DNA of 64,000 nucleotides from Annona cherimola (GCA_030490835.1 CM059975.1:30288133-30352132); one strand, 5' to 3'. Shown: positions 23,661 through 36,052, numbered from the stretch's first letter. A program made the numbers and translations. The notes: a model not told the origin generated them from the letters alone.

Positions 23661-23814
23661 GGGTATGAATGATGCTAGATACAATGGATGAAGTGAATTT
23701 TTTATCAACCATCAAAATTTTAAAAATAAAAGGGATTTCATAGAAGAGGAGTTTGATAGAAGCGTCCACTATTATTTATTTGCTCAAGAATGCAAATTTC
23801 ATCTAAATCAAAAA

Positions 23815-24010
23815 TTTTAATACCACAGAGGTAGCACGTTTTGACTCCCGAGTAATGCGAGTTCGTTATATGTGGTTTTCCCTTATGTGAGGAGTTTACA
23901 AATTCCCCCACTGAGGTGAGGGTATTGATAGAAAATTCCTTCCATGGTATGAGAGCAGAGGCTAGATTGTAATATCAATTATCATAATGTATAACACCAA
24001 TAAAAAAGAA
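23815..24010 (+). mobile_element. Degenerate tRNA-derived SINE
   Basis: It is an older relative of the SINE at 44829: a GAGGTAGCACG A-box-like motif, a damaged B box (GAGTTCGTTAT), a TCCCCCACTGAGGTGAGGG middle and an end CACCAATAAAAAAG resembling ACCCAATAAAAAAG of the other copy. Confidence 0.5.
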
Positions 24011-24129
24011 TTTTATCACTAAAATGTCAAATCATCTTAAGAAAATCATTTGACCAATTTTAAAGCTTTTAATTCAATATCTATTCCTTCTAAACACACT
24101 TCTGGTTACATTCTTATGCTATTGGGAAG

Positions 24130-24700
24130 CCGTATAATGTGATATTCACATTTTTGTGCATGATTATGTGTAGGATAATATTCAAGTACATTTGAACTGC
24201 ACCATAATTTACGTTTACATTTATTATAACATATGGTACCTTTGACTCAACATGGGCGCTATATGATCATAAAATATAATCTATTCTACCCATCATATTT
24301 AGAATTATATTTTATTAGCACGACAGTTTTCATCCAAATTAAACATGTAGGCCACATCTGAAAATCGTTAAAAATTGATGTAATAAAATAATTTGATGCA
24401 AATAACAACTTTAAAATTATTTCAACATTTAAACTATGTAAGACATAATTTATACATGGATAAATAATTATGTAAAGTATTAATACATTTAAGTGAATAT
24501 AAGACCTTTTTATCTAAATGTACTGGAACTTAACTATTTCAACATATAAACTATTTAAGACAAGTTATACATGGATAAATAATTGTGTAAAATTTTAATA
24601 CATGTAAGTGAATATGAGATTCATTTTTTTCTAAATATACCGTAACTTATGCTATATGTAAATGTATAGACTGTAGAAATATTTTTTGGTAAACATCGAA
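24130..24700. repeat. Long-TIR family copy
   Basis: Carries ATGATCATAAAATATAATCT, TAAACTATGTAAGACATAAT and TAATACATTTAAGTGAATAT, matching the right arm of the palindrome at 50680-51310. A partial internal repetition (24445-24490 and 24555-24610) is visible. Confidence 0.6.
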
Positions 24701-25536
24701 TTGTATTTTAATTTAACCATCAAGATAAGCCCAACGCAGGTTCTGCCAATATAATTCGGTGGAATGGGTTTCATTAGATTAAGAGGTAAATATGCAATGC
24801 CTATGGTATGGCCGAGGCTCCATGCTTACCTTTAATTTTTTTTAATCTAAAAACATACTTTTAAAATTCAAACCATTTAGCATGTTTTAAAACATCTTTT
24901 ATTATGCATCTAAAAATAATTTTCATTAGGACATATGAAAATAGCATGTTTTGAGAGTAAATTATAACTACTAAACATTTTAAGAAACGTATAATATATA
25001 TGTAGTACATGAAAATTTGTAATACATATAATTTCTGGAACGATACATAGATACACATCGATAAATATAATTACTGGTTTAAATTTTTTAGAAATATCTT
25101 AAAATTTTAAAAACTAAGGGTAAGCATGGAGCTTCCATGCATATTACAGGTATTGGATCATTACCTTAGATTGGTAACATAAATTCCACCCAAGCAAAGC
25201 CAATGCGGCAATGCCTGAGCATGCCAGTACAATACAAGTTAAGCTTGAGCGTCGTCTTAATAGGTATGCAAGTCGAATTAGCGTTTTACGGCTATGTCCA
25301 TTTTCAATGGGATGGCCTAAACGGTGAAGGAATCTGTATCTAAATTCACATTAGAGGAAGAGGGTTAAATAATCAAGAAACCATCTCGCCAAAAATGAAA
25401 GAGATTTCAGCAACAGAAACTAGCTATCGAAATGTAGTTTCAAAACTATAGAACCACAAAAAATCACCCAAATTGCGGGAATCCCTGAAACAAACTCTTA
25501 TGATCCTTAACATATCCAAAAGAATTGATGCAAATG
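24700..25536. other. Intergenic and mS33 downstream flank
   Basis: AT-rich to about 25090. The segment to 25536 is downstream of the mS33 stop and should contain its 3' UTR and poly(A) site, which I could not place. No other coding feature is seen. Confidence 0.35.
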
Positions 25537-27250
25537 TTATTTGTTACGCTTAACTGCACGCCTTCCTTGGCCCTTCTTGGGTGGCCCTTTCCCACGACGC
25601 TTCAACATCTCGAGCTTCGCCAACCGCCTGCGGTGGAAGAGAACAGAATACGGTTATTTGCAAATTAATGATCTGTTGAATCAATTGTCGTTTTAAAAAA
25701 AAAAAACGATCTGTTGAATCAACCTAAACTACAATTCAAGATTAGCCAGGGAAAGCTCTATCAAAACAAAAAAAAGAGAGAGAGATTAGCCATTAAGCAG
25801 AAGACATCCATCTTCAACAATTCACAGTACCAACTCAACCATATCCTTATGTTCCTATGCTAAACTAAGGAACAGGAGAAATTACATGGTGAACAAGTGA
25901 AAGAAATTTAAATCACACTGCTAGGAGAAGAAAGCTAGAATTTCCTTGTGATTGACAAGATCCACTGGGCAGAAAAAAAACATGACGAACCGGGAAAAAA
26001 GTAGGCTAATGAATTCCCGGGACATAATTAGTTCCATATCAAACTACAAACAAAACAATTTTTTAAATCCCAGAATTGTGGAGAATCGTATTGCAAGATG
26101 CTTTATAAAACAACAATTCCAGCTGCCCTTAGCCTCATAGGATTGGGGCTGAAGGTGGTCGTCAAGCAAGTTGGAAATCTAGAATAACCTATGATCTTCA
26201 AACTACTTCAAATGGATGAATTACATGATTTCCTTTCCGTGAGAGAGACAGAAAACTAGGTGCTATACAGAATTTCTCAAGTCGGGTTCATGCCGAGAAA
26301 TAATAACAGCAATCATTTAGATGGACTTGAAACTTCAAATGTAGTAAAAACATTTAGGAAAATTAGAATGCAAAGGCTTCCTCATATGCAACAGCAGGGG
26401 AGGAAAAGTCAGTAGAGGAAGGCCCAAAATAATATGAAGAAAAGGTGATTAAGAAAGCTATAAAAATTCTTGGATATTCCAGATGTACGACCCAAAATTG
26501 ATGATAATGAAGCAACAAGCTAGCACATGATGTTCACGCAACAGAGACCCTAAATCTGCCTATCAATACCTTCTCTTGGAAGTCTCCATAGAGAAATTCT
26601 TTCTAATCATATCAATGCGGTGCTGGTGCACCATTCTAGCTCTTTACTCAATTGACGTCCTAAATAGCTTTAAATTCCATATTCTAAATCATAACTAAAA
26701 TCAATGTTTTCAAGCTCATGAACCATCTATTTTTCCTTTCCATATGTTGACATGCTCGACAACTTTAACAAAAATGTTACAAACACTATCAAAATCTGCT
26801 CACCCATTCTGCAACAAGCATATATCTAATTAATATATTAGTACTTCGTTGGCAAACCTTCAAAGTATTTAAACATAAAGGGGCCTTTTTTTTTTATGGT
26901 AAAGGGACCATTTTCTAATCCATCACTTCATGTAACCACACTTTCCAACATGGGAGTTCTAACATGCATGCCATGTGTTTGATTATACTCCTCAGTGAAG
27001 AACAGAAGAGGAGACAGAATCGATTTAAAAGAGATACATACTCTTGTTCTTCCCTAGCCATCACATTCGGATCATCCTTTTTGATGTCATAAGGATACCA
27101 ACCAGCAACCTTCTCCCCAATCAGCTTCTTCCTGAGGATCTTGTGCGCAGATCTCTGCCCCGTTGGATTCAGCAAATGTCCAAAGATCTTTGCCCTTGCC
27201 TCCGTAACTCCCCTTATGGCCGCTTGGGCCAGCATGCTCTTCAGGCTCAT
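25537..27250 (-). CDS. MRPS33: Small ribosomal subunit protein mS33 (mitochondrial)
   Basis: A component of the mitochondrial ribosome small subunit head, nuclear-encoded. There are two coding exons on the - strand: 27250-27042 (ATG, 209 bp) and 25627-25537 (91 bp, TAA), joined across a 1414-bp GTATGT..CAG intron in phase 2, giving 99 aa. The start MSLKSMLAQAAIRG is followed by the family signature GVTEARAKIFGHLLNPTGQR, then HKILRKKLIGEKVAGWYPYD and the basic tail GKGPPKKGQGRRAVKRNK. Length and motif order fit plant mS33 (about 100 aa), so the product looks full length and intact. There is no obvious long transit peptide, as is usual for mS33. A possible 3' splice site (AATCAG) lies 9 bp upstream of the ATG at 27260, so the 5' leader may be spliced (see 27809-28580). 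Confidence 0.95.
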
Positions 27251-27808
27251 CTATGCCCTCTGATTGTAATGGTGATAACAGCCCTCTTTCTTCACTCTAT
27301 CCACAACATCAATGGCAGCAACATCTGTTGTATTCCGTTAAAGACCTTGAAATTGGAATGCGTCCTATATTGTTAATATCTTTTCAGTTTATTGCAGAAC
27401 AATTCCTATAAATATGGATAATTGCATTTTTCGTATTTTGCAAAGTAGACCCTATAAGTTTTAAACATTTACAAAACAAAGCCTGCATGGATGTAAATTT
27501 CAACTAGAGCAAAAACAAGACCATCATTATAAGATATTTTGACGACATTTTTACCATTTCATAGGACTTTTTACCACTTCCCATCCATATGATACCCAAC
27601 TTTGTCAAGACTGAACTGTTCAAGGGACAACTTGGTTTGAACCGGTTCAATCATTTGTGAAAAGTGAAAACCAGTTTGAACTGGTATGTAGGAATTTATA
27701 TAAGATATATGATAGATTAATAAGCTAAAAGCCTAAAATTGAAGTCTAAGAACAATTAAATGACTTGAATCATAATTTCAAGAAGTTGGAAAGAAATATC
27801 GTACTCAC

Positions 27809-28580
27809 CTCAAAATAACAATGACTTTTCCAACTTTGGATTCAATTGCTGATTTAGTTTGATCTTCGAAAAATGTAAACACCTTCAAACAAAAATTAGA
27901 AAAGAACACATGAGTAAGCCAAAATTATAAGAGAGACTCAATTCACTATGTTTATCATCATGTCTAAAGTGGAGCTCGTCAATGATTCTAATGACAGTGG
28001 AAGGAGGATGTATTTATCAGACTACAAGAATTCTTTCATCAGGTCTGTTGGTGAATTTGTACAGTGATGGTAATTTCTGATCTATCAACTGGCATTGGCG
28101 CATTTCAAATTCTTTTTTGGTTCTTCGACCATTGAAGTACTGTGACAATTTCAATTCTATTTTGACAAACACTTCAAATGCATGGAAAGAATCTATAATT
28201 TATGACTTGAGCCAGAAAGTACTGAAGAGGGCAACTGGCACTCCGGAGAAGTATTTGGCTGCCAGAGGTTCTGCCTTGTACAGCGATCATATCAGCAGGA
28301 ATAAAAGCTTAGAGCATGCATGCTGTTCGGAAATGGGGGAGAAAGGGAAATCGAAGACTCATACCTTCACTCTACACGCTGGAGGAGAGGAAGAGACAAA
28401 TTGGGAAAGGGATGATGTCAACGCAGGCAACAAGTTCTTTGCTTGTCGTTTCTGGCCATCGCTGGTCAGAGCGATTGAAGATGTGAGAGACAGGACAGAC
28501 AAGTGGGAGACCAAGAACAGGAGGGGTAGAGGCGGAGGCAGGGGTGCACCGCAGCGTGGGGATAGGGTTTACTACCAGAG
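27809..28580 (-). other. Possible leader or coding exons upstream of mS33
   Basis: Two exon-like segments lie on the mS33 strand. The first ends at 28365 with an AAG/GTATGAG donor. The second is 27882-27809, with TTTGAAG before it and a GAG/GTGAGT donor after it. Joined, one frame stays open across both and reads ...ACRVK|VFTFFEDQTKSAIESKV, coding-like with an S/L/K-rich beginning. No in-frame ATG is visible upstream before a stop at about 28577. If the second exon joins the AATCAG acceptor at 27260, the frame ends at a TGA overlapping the mS33 ATG. It could be a spliced 5' leader, an upstream frame, or a decayed gene. I do not recognise the protein. Confidence 0.3.
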
Positions 28581-28662
28581 TTTTTCTTGTAAAATTAATC
28601 CTCTAATTATGCGAAATTGTACTAAAGACAACAAATATAAAAATATAAAATATAAGGTTTAA

Positions 28663-29862
28663 TTGGAAAATTAGAGAACTTATAGTATCTAATTTACCAA
28701 AAAAATATAAACCTTCTAGTAGAAAATTTTAAAATGTAAAGAATAAGATTTTGAATCTTCGTGCTACTAAAATATAATTCTTTAATATTACAATTTTTTG
28801 TATTTAAATAAGGGTAATTTGCATACATCAAAACTTTAAAAGTAAATCTTTTTTTATTTTTTGCATTTATGCTAAAATTTTTAAAAATATTTTATATCCA
28901 TGTTAACACGGTTAGTCTCCATTGTACCATGGTTAAATACCCTCAAGGGTCAACTCTCCATGAGTTCTTTTTATTATGAGTTCCAGAAAGATTCTCATCT
29001 TAAAGTTTTTAATTTTTGAAATGGAGAACAAACTCCCTTATGATTTTTTTTTTACGGATGACAACTCTAGGGGTGGGTAAATGAGGCAAGCGTCTCTTTC
29101 TAATTTCAAACCCTATACCTCTTGCCCTATACCCTTACATACACTTATATTAACCACTTTATCACCCATTGAGTCCTCCGTGAATATTTAAGAACTGGTA
29201 AATGGCGATCATATGTGTTGGCATAAATGTAAAATATTTGAGAAATTATTGAATGCAAAATAATGTTGTCAAAACTGAACCGGTCAACGAATCCATCAAA
29301 TGACTGATTTTATTCCAACCGATTCGACTGTTTTTGAAAACCAAATTATATCAGTAAGTTATGTAAGAGATATCATGGATTGTAAGATAAAAGTTTAAAA
29401 ATTCATAAACAAAAAGGAATGGGAAGATGAATAGATGATCGGTTTTAAATCTTTCCCGCTATTGTGTCAGCAATTTCTCTTATTCATATTTGTTTTATTG
29501 GTTTAATTAGATTTGACTTGATTCAAATTTCATTGTGTTAACAGGGTTGATGGTTCTTAATTTCATCTGCATAATTTATTATATTTGGAATATTGGGGGA
29601 ATTTTGTTCACGTAAAACACGTTATTTGGCTGGTAGGTCCCCTAATCGAATCACCATATTATCCTTAGAAATATGTCACACTCAACCAATAGGCAATATG
29701 CAGGAGATGAAAGCAGCAATAAAAAATGGAGATATGCAGGGATGAAAAGCAGAAATCTGAAATAGCAATATGTAGGGGATGAAACTTGGAAACGAGAAAT
29801 TTTTATTAAAAAAAAAAAAAAAAAAAAGACAACCACCAATGGAGCTAGTAATCTGTTTCTAT
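28663..29862. other. Intergenic, diverged repeats
   Basis: Contains a copy of a dispersed repeat with GTCAAAACTGAACCGGTCAA (about 29268), also seen in diverged form near 27600-27700 and 30600-30680, and an (A)n run near 29809-29827. No gene is recognised. Confidence 0.35.
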
Positions 29863-29863
29863 T

Positions 29864-30165
29864 AAGGGTGGGAATTTGAGTGGGTCAACCTGTAAATTGC
29901 TTATGACCAGATCCATTTTTGATCGGATAAAGCTAATATTTTTTTGATTTGGCATAGAGGTCGTAGAAATTTTAACCCAAATTCAAAAATAGGGTTGAAA
30001 TGAGTCGACCATTTTCCAACTTAGAGAATTCCAACCCGCCTTACATGCATTCATTTAATAAAAATTATAATCATATTTTTAAATTTTATTCTCATTTTTT
30101 CAAAATCCCCATATTATTTTTGATCAACTATATCGATAATATAAGAATCAATAAAAGACATTTGC

Positions 30166-30198
<33 letters not shown>

Positions 30199-30590
30199 TC
30201 ACTTCCATGCATAAATGGAATTTTCCCAACACTTGGGAATCACATAAAAATACTATTATTTTTAGAAAAATATTTTTAAAAATGACAAAACATATTCTGA
30301 ATGGTGTGCACTTATTTTAATAAAGTTATACTATATTTACTCATGTTTTTAATAATGATATTGATTTTTATTAATTAGTAAATATTGAAACATATAATAG
30401 TTAAATTTAATATATGTGTCTTTATATTTGATGTGTATAAATTTTTAAAATTATTGTACTTGACTGGCTTTTTTTACCCAACATGCGGTTCCAAAATTGA
30501 CTCGAGATCAACCCCAAGTTATCCTTGACCCAATGTAAAAATAGGGTATGATAAAAATTTTAAAAAGTAGTCACCCATACGCCCAAAATC
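29864..30590. mobile_element. hAT-like non-autonomous element
   Basis: Starts AAGGGTGGGAATTTGAGTGG and ends with ACCCATACGCCC, with GGGTCAACC and CGAGATCAACCCC subterminal motifs. It is related to the 43838-44573 copy. An imperfect (TA)n(CA)n microsatellite lies inside at about 30167-30198. Its right end is uncertain. Confidence 0.55.
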
Positions 30591-32186
30591 ATGAAACCAG
30601 TGATTGAAATAGTGAAGGAACTGGTTTAGTTTGAACCAGTATGAGAGGTTAAGCAAACTGATTTGAACCAGTGACATCAGCATGAAATATTTATAATGTC
30701 GTAAATATTTAATTATTTTTAATTAATTATATATTGTCATATTGGTAAAATTATATATTCGTAGATCCTAAATCTATATGCTAGATTTTAATCACAACAA
30801 CAAAACACACACAAAAAATTACTAGAAAATTTTTAAAAATCTTTAAGCATTAATATGACGTATTAAATTAGAAAAAAATGACTACATTAACTGACCTGAA
30901 ATGTATAATAAGCCTTGAATGTTGACACTTGACTCTATAATTATACTTCTGTAAACATATCTAACACAATAAGAAATAAAATAAATTAATAATTGTTGAA
31001 TGATTGAATAATTAAATAATTCATAATAATATAAGAATCAAGAATAACTCATGTGTTCAGCAAGCAGGAAAATTTAAAACTCTACAAATGCATCATTCTT
31101 ATAAAATATAAAATTTTAGAAGTCTACAAATGCATCGTTCTCATCAAACATAAAATTTTAAAAGATTAACCATAAAACAAAAAATAAAATGCAGCAAGCA
31201 TTTGCTTCCGTATCTTCATAATTCGTTTCTTAAAATCCTAAAAGAAGAATTTATACCCCCCTTCATTTCGACCTTGACAAATGTGGAAAATCCACATAGG
31301 TAGAGGCACCAGCCTCTCTGACTGCCTTGCTATTTGATTTTTTCTGAATGGCGGTGGCTGAGGTTGGGGGCACTGGATTCTGGGGTCGTGGTCCCTGCAT
31401 TGTTGACTCCAGAACTTACTCTTTTAGCTGCAACAAGCTTCTACTCTCAATCCATCCTCTTTTAGCATTGAAATTTCAAGCAAATCACCCTCCTTTTCCT
31501 AAAATACAAAGCAAAAAATAGGTAAATGCATGCCTAAGTGATCTAATGAACTAAAACAAACCAAAATGAGATGAATTACAACTAAATGCAACTAAAAATG
31601 TATGAAAGCTAAATCAAGTGCAAGAAACATGCAATTGACATAAATCAATGCAAATCTTAAGAAAATTTACGTGTTTCTTATGAATTAGTATTTCAAATGT
31701 GAGCAAAATGAGTATTGATAACTCTATTTTTATAGAGTTACAAAACTTAAAATGTTGCTAGTCTTCGAACAATACATAAATACACAAATAGAACTACTAT
31801 ATATAAAAACAAGCTTGTTTCCAATCATTAGTCTTACAATTATGTCTCTCTACTTAACAATACAAAAGATAATGATAAATTGAAATAATTCATGAAGAAC
31901 CTCCCGAGATCCAACCATGATATGCATGATTTTCTCACTCAAAATATTCTTAACCCACATGTCAAGTTTACATACGAATGTGATATGTGAATAGTCAAAA
32001 TCTGTAGTCGATCTTGCTAATAATTCTCTTAATCAAAAGGTCTTTCTAGGATGAGTGTAATACATAGATGAATAGGCTAAGAGTAAATCCATTATCTCAA
32101 AAAGATATAGTATTCATTCATCTAATTTATTTGGCCTAAACTTGGATAATCTACAAATTTAACTCCCTGAAACTTATTACTTTAAC
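30591..32186. other. Intergenic, no gene recognised
   Basis: AT-rich sequence. The patch at 31260-31450 is GC-richer and on the - strand has a short open stretch (QGPRPQNPVPPTSATAIQ...) without a start or a recognised domain. It may be a decayed exon or part of a dispersed repeat. Confidence 0.3.
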
Positions 32187-32623
32187 TGTAACGCCCTAGC
32201 CCTTACTGTTGCAGGTATTGTCCGTTTTAGGCCTCGCCTACATGGTTTTGTCCTTCTGGGTTCACGCTCCCGTCCTTCCCCAAAAGGCGCCTCAACAGTG
32301 TAACTCCAGCGGCCTCCACTTATAGCTCAAGCTCCCTCTCTCTTCCTAACCGATGTGGGATATCACATTCACCCTCCCTCGGGGCTCCAGCGCCCTCGCT
32401 GGACACACCATCAGGATATCGGGAGTCGGCTCTGATACCATTATGTAATGCCCCGGCCCTTACTGTCGTAGGTATTGTCCGCTTTAGGCCTCGCCGCACG
32501 GTTTTGTCCTTCTGGGTTCACGCTCTCGTCCTTCCCCAACAGGCGCCTCGATAGTGTAACTCCAGCGGCCTCCACTTATAGCCCAAGCTCCCTCCCTCTT
32601 CCTAACCGATGTGGGATATCACA
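32187..32623 (-). mobile_element. TRIM (miniature LTR retrotransposon), complete
   Basis: On the - strand, two LTRs of 180-181 bp (32623-32444 and 32367-32187), both starting TGTGATATCCCACATCGG, flank an internal domain of only 76 bp. Directly after the upstream LTR comes TGGTATCAGAGCC, the initiator tRNA-Met primer site; directly before the downstream LTR comes a purine tract GCCCCGAGGGAGGGTGAA. The flanks are TTAAC at 32182-32186 and TTAAC at 32624-32628, an exact 5-bp target duplication. It has no coding capacity, so it must have been mobilised by another element's proteins. The ends, TG...CA, are intact and the two LTRs differ at few positions. Confidence 0.95.
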
Positions 32624-32628
32624 TTAAC

Positions 32629-33959
32629 TCTCTTCACTATATTTTTCAGGGTATTTGGAGAATTTTTAAGTGAATTGTTATTACTGTGACTTTTGTTTTA
32701 CTTTTTTGCATGAACCTTAACATTTGTAGATTTTAAGTCCCAGTTACTAAACTCACATTGTACATGTATTTAACATATACCATGTACATGTATTATCCAA
32801 CCCTGAGTCTAAAGTAAACAGATGAACTAACACTATGAATTAATGAGACAACATATTCACTTTACAACACAGAGCTGACAACAAAATTAATATATATATA
32901 TATATATATATAAAGGCTAAAAAAGGGAGACAATTGATTGTAATAAGCTATGAAATTAAAGCACAAGTAGCTAGGCATAAGTATTTATATTATACAAAAA
33001 AATATCTTAATCATCTCATTTGAACATATTAGCATGAATAGGAATTACAAAATTCAACTACCATTTGATCACATCATTCACATGCCGCTTTTTTAATCAT
33101 TAAAATCTTTACAAAATATAGTGTAAACCATTACAGAATCATGGCTAAAAATTCAATCTTCATGAATTAATTTTCAACTGTAGGTTTTCTTTTTGCAACA
33201 CAAGTATTTATTAAGATAGATTGCAACTAGTAGATTATCACAAGTTAAGGTTATTATTATTTACATGTAATGCAACCTAGAAAACTATACGAGTTAATAC
33301 AAACACATGAATGAGAGCAAAACATCTCCAGGCCTGAGATATGCATTGTCCTCAATGCATATAAGACACAATGCATATAAGACTAGAAAAAATGCAAATG
33401 TAAATTCCTATTATTCTCTTCCTTTCCCTACTCAACCTTCACTCTTGATATGTCCTCCCCATATTTTCCCCTCCATTGATTTCCCCATCTTCCTCTTCGT
33501 CAAAGAGTCAATCCTCATCTCCCATTTCTCCTCTATTACTTCCATCAGACTCCCCCTCTCTTTTACTAGTATCTTCATGTTTTCCTATCTCCTCTTCCCT
33601 TACCCTTCGCCCCTTACGTAGGATCCTCCACCTCCGATTGTCTTCTCCTCCTTCCAATCTGGCTTCTTCTATCCTCCTCAGCGTTTAGGTCGCATATTCT
33701 GTTTGTCGATTACTCTTTGCTCTCTCTGTCTATTCTCTCCCTCCATTCTCTTAATAGTGCCTAACATTTTCTGCCTCTTCTCTTCCTTCATCCCCTCCCC
33801 TCCTCCTAATTATTTGTTTCTTCCCTCCACGACCTCGTATGTCTCCTCTGTCTCCATATCAACTTTCAGAGCATCATCCTTCCTTATGCACGACAATTCT
33901 GAAAAGTAAGTTTTGAGGAAGACCCGGTTTCCTTGACCACCACACCCCCCCTCCCTTCA
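32629..33959. other. AT-rich flank and pyrimidine-rich remnant
   Basis: Includes a (TA)n microsatellite at about 32889-32912. From about 33410 the + strand is strongly pyrimidine-rich; the complement is purine-rich and leads out of the LINE ORF1 frame, so it may be the decayed C-terminal part of that ORF1. Confidence 0.35.
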
Positions 33960-34672
33960 CATTTAGGGTCTTGAAACTCATTCACAAGAATTTTTCATAT
34001 GGTAGATTATCCTCTTCTTGCCCCTCATTCCCTAGACAATCCCTATGTTCTTTGAAGTCATGGTCTAGTTTCCCACATCCAAAACAGAAAATCGATAGAC
34101 GCTCATATTGAAATGGAATCTCACTTTTTTGTTGCCAATCCAAATCTAACAAAAATTCCTCGTCTGAGAGGTTCTCTTATGTCTACTTCGACTTTCATCT
34201 TGACTCCCAACTCATGAGGACACACTTCATAATAGTTGTTGAAAGGTCCACAGATGACTTCTCCAAGTGTTGTTTTATCCATGAAGTAAGGGGTTTCCTT
34301 AACAATCAGCGACAATGGTGTTGAAAAGAAGTTGACTTCTTCCCAATTGATCAATTCATTCAACTCTTTTATGAGAATGATCTTCCTATCATATATCTAA
34401 GGGCATCCCCGCAATACTCTTCGTCGGTCTTTCATATTGACAAAGGAGATTCTGAACAGATTCTTGTCCATCTCTACAAATATTAAGGCCTCCTTCGTCT
34501 TTTGTATCCGCTTCATTGATGCTTTGAAAAGATCCCTATTATATGAGCAAGAAGACCACATCATGCGTAGAATCAATGGTGTGTCCCCTGGCTTGATTCT
34601 TGGGAGCTCCTTGGTATTGATTGCCAAAGTTTGGATTTTCCTTAGGAGCAGATCCTCTTCCTTAAGTGCCAT
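33960..34672 (-). pseudogene. LINE (L1-type) ORF1 remnant, DUF4283 plus CCHC_4 zinc knuckle
   Basis: Plant LINE ORF1 encodes an RNA-binding nucleocapsid-like protein. From 34672 the frame reads MALKEEDLLLRKIQ, then a DUF4283-type region (FRISFVNMKDRRRVLRGCP, then a TAG at 34397-34399 where a Trp codon is expected), then in the same frame IYDRKIIL, LNELINWEEVNFFSTPLSLI and KVEVDIREPLRRGIFVRFG, to a stop at 34121. After a frameshift near 34120-34130 the frame continues with EIPFQYERLSIFCFGCGKLD, the CCHC_4 knuckle, in which a typical final Cys spacing is altered (FKEHRDC). Domain assignment is from family knowledge; the stop and shift are visible. It is a decayed copy and no ORF2 adjoins it. 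Confidence 0.8.
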
Positions 34673-35024
34673 CTACCTAAGCTTGAGATTTTCGATCCCG
34701 ATTCGAAAGTTTCAGATCCTCGAAACCTTAGCAGAAAGTGACTGCCAACACAAAAGCGGGAAAACAAAAAGTCTTCACCCAAAATCGTGTGCACAAATCG
34801 AATGAGTTTAGTTTCACTTGGGAAGGGCCACTAACTTGATTAGTCTTGGATTAGAGTTAATGTTGATGTTCAACTTGTCCTGCAAATTGTCCTATTACAA
34901 TTCTTCACGTAAAATTCTTGACGCTGGTTTCATAAATTATGCATACTGTTTGATAATATGATTAACATTCAAATTAAGAGAAAATATGAAGATTCGTCTT
35001 TCAAATTCAAGCAGTTCGTTGGCA

Positions 35025-35336
35025 CACTACAAAAATATTGATTTTTGACAATTAAAATTTTCTTTCAAAATGCTAAAATTTAGTTGTTAAAGAAAACCTT
35101 GATTGCCAATAATTCATGAGAGATTCTATATAATAACTACAATAGATTATGATTTTGTGTTTAGGCAACCAAATTGAAATTTGGTTGCAAAAACGCAAGA
35201 GAAAATGTTTTATCTATGAAAACATAATCATAAGCGAAGAAAATTTTCCTTGCTTATAAAAGCATTCTCATAATTATAAAATCTTTTAGCATACGTATTT
35301 CCCTTGGTATGCGAAAAAATGTATTTTCTTGTAGCG
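35025..35336. mobile_element. CACTA-type MITE, 3-bp TSD GCA
   Basis: Starts CACTACAAAAATATTG and ends TTTTCTTGTAGCG, one base off the CACTA consensus end. The flanks are GCA (35022-35024) and GCA (35337-35339), the 3-bp duplication expected for CACTA elements. The interior has GATTGCCAATAATTCATGAG and related lines shared with 40140-40748 and 40802-41083. Confidence 0.88.
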
Positions 35337-35576
35337 GCATTATAAATCCTTGCTCTTTCTTATATATGATTATAGTTTAGATAATTTTTTTCTTATGGCC
35401 TATTTTCAACTCATAATTAGCAACCCACTTAAGCACTCAATGTCAAACTTACATCCTAATTTGTTTAGGTTAGATAGATTATGATTAAAGTTGAAGAATT
35501 TATAAGCGGGTTATAAAGATAAGTGAATACTGTCCCTTTTTAAAAAGGGTTGTAAACATTTTTGTTGAATTTTTTT

Positions 35577-36052
35577 AGAGTGTATTCGTTTTCAAAAAAA
35601 TTTCAATTTAAATTTTTTTACTCTTTATAATTATCTTATTTTTTTAATTATTTCTTGACATCTTCCTATATAACTATCATACTCTTCAATCATTTACACA
35701 TGACTACTTATATAACTAACCTATCTATTTTAACTTTATTCTTTTTACTCTTCATCATTACCTTTATTATATCACATAATTTTCTTCTATTTCAAAATTT
35801 TTTACACTAAGGGTGTGTTTGGGAAGTGACAAAATTTTTTATATAAAAATTTTTGAAATGAAAGAAAATAATATGATATGATAAACGTAATAATAAATAA
35901 GAAAGAGAATAAATTTAAAATAGATGGTTTAGATGTATGGGTAGTTATATACAAATAATTAAAAAGTAGAATTGTTGGATAAGAAGATGTAAATAAATAA
36001 TTAAAAATAAGATAATTTTGAAGAATGAAAAGCTTTTGGTAAATAGACACCC
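35577..36052. mobile_element. Two GTTTGG-type MITEs head to head
   Basis: The first copy (35577-35810) is in inverted orientation and the second (35811-36052) is forward, so they form one large imperfect palindrome meeting near GGGTGTGTTTGGGAAGTGAC. The second copy ends AAATAGACACCC, pairing with its start GGGTGTGTTT. This family also occurs at 40279-40546, 45570-45805, 47545-47771 and 59721-59985, with a piece near 20955-21040. Confidence 0.8.

Noticed and set aside
28117..28662. 181-codon + strand frame
   Set aside because: It is antisense to the exon-like segments upstream of mS33, starts in low-complexity sequence, and matches no family I know; a chance frame in GC-richer DNA is more likely.
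31260..31450. Short Pro/Ser-rich frame on the - strand
   Set aside because: No start codon, no splice context and no known domain; not enough to call an exon.
33307..33909. Ser/Pro/Leu-rich frames on the + strand
   Set aside because: They are the translation of pyrimidine-rich DNA antisense to the LINE ORF1 region.
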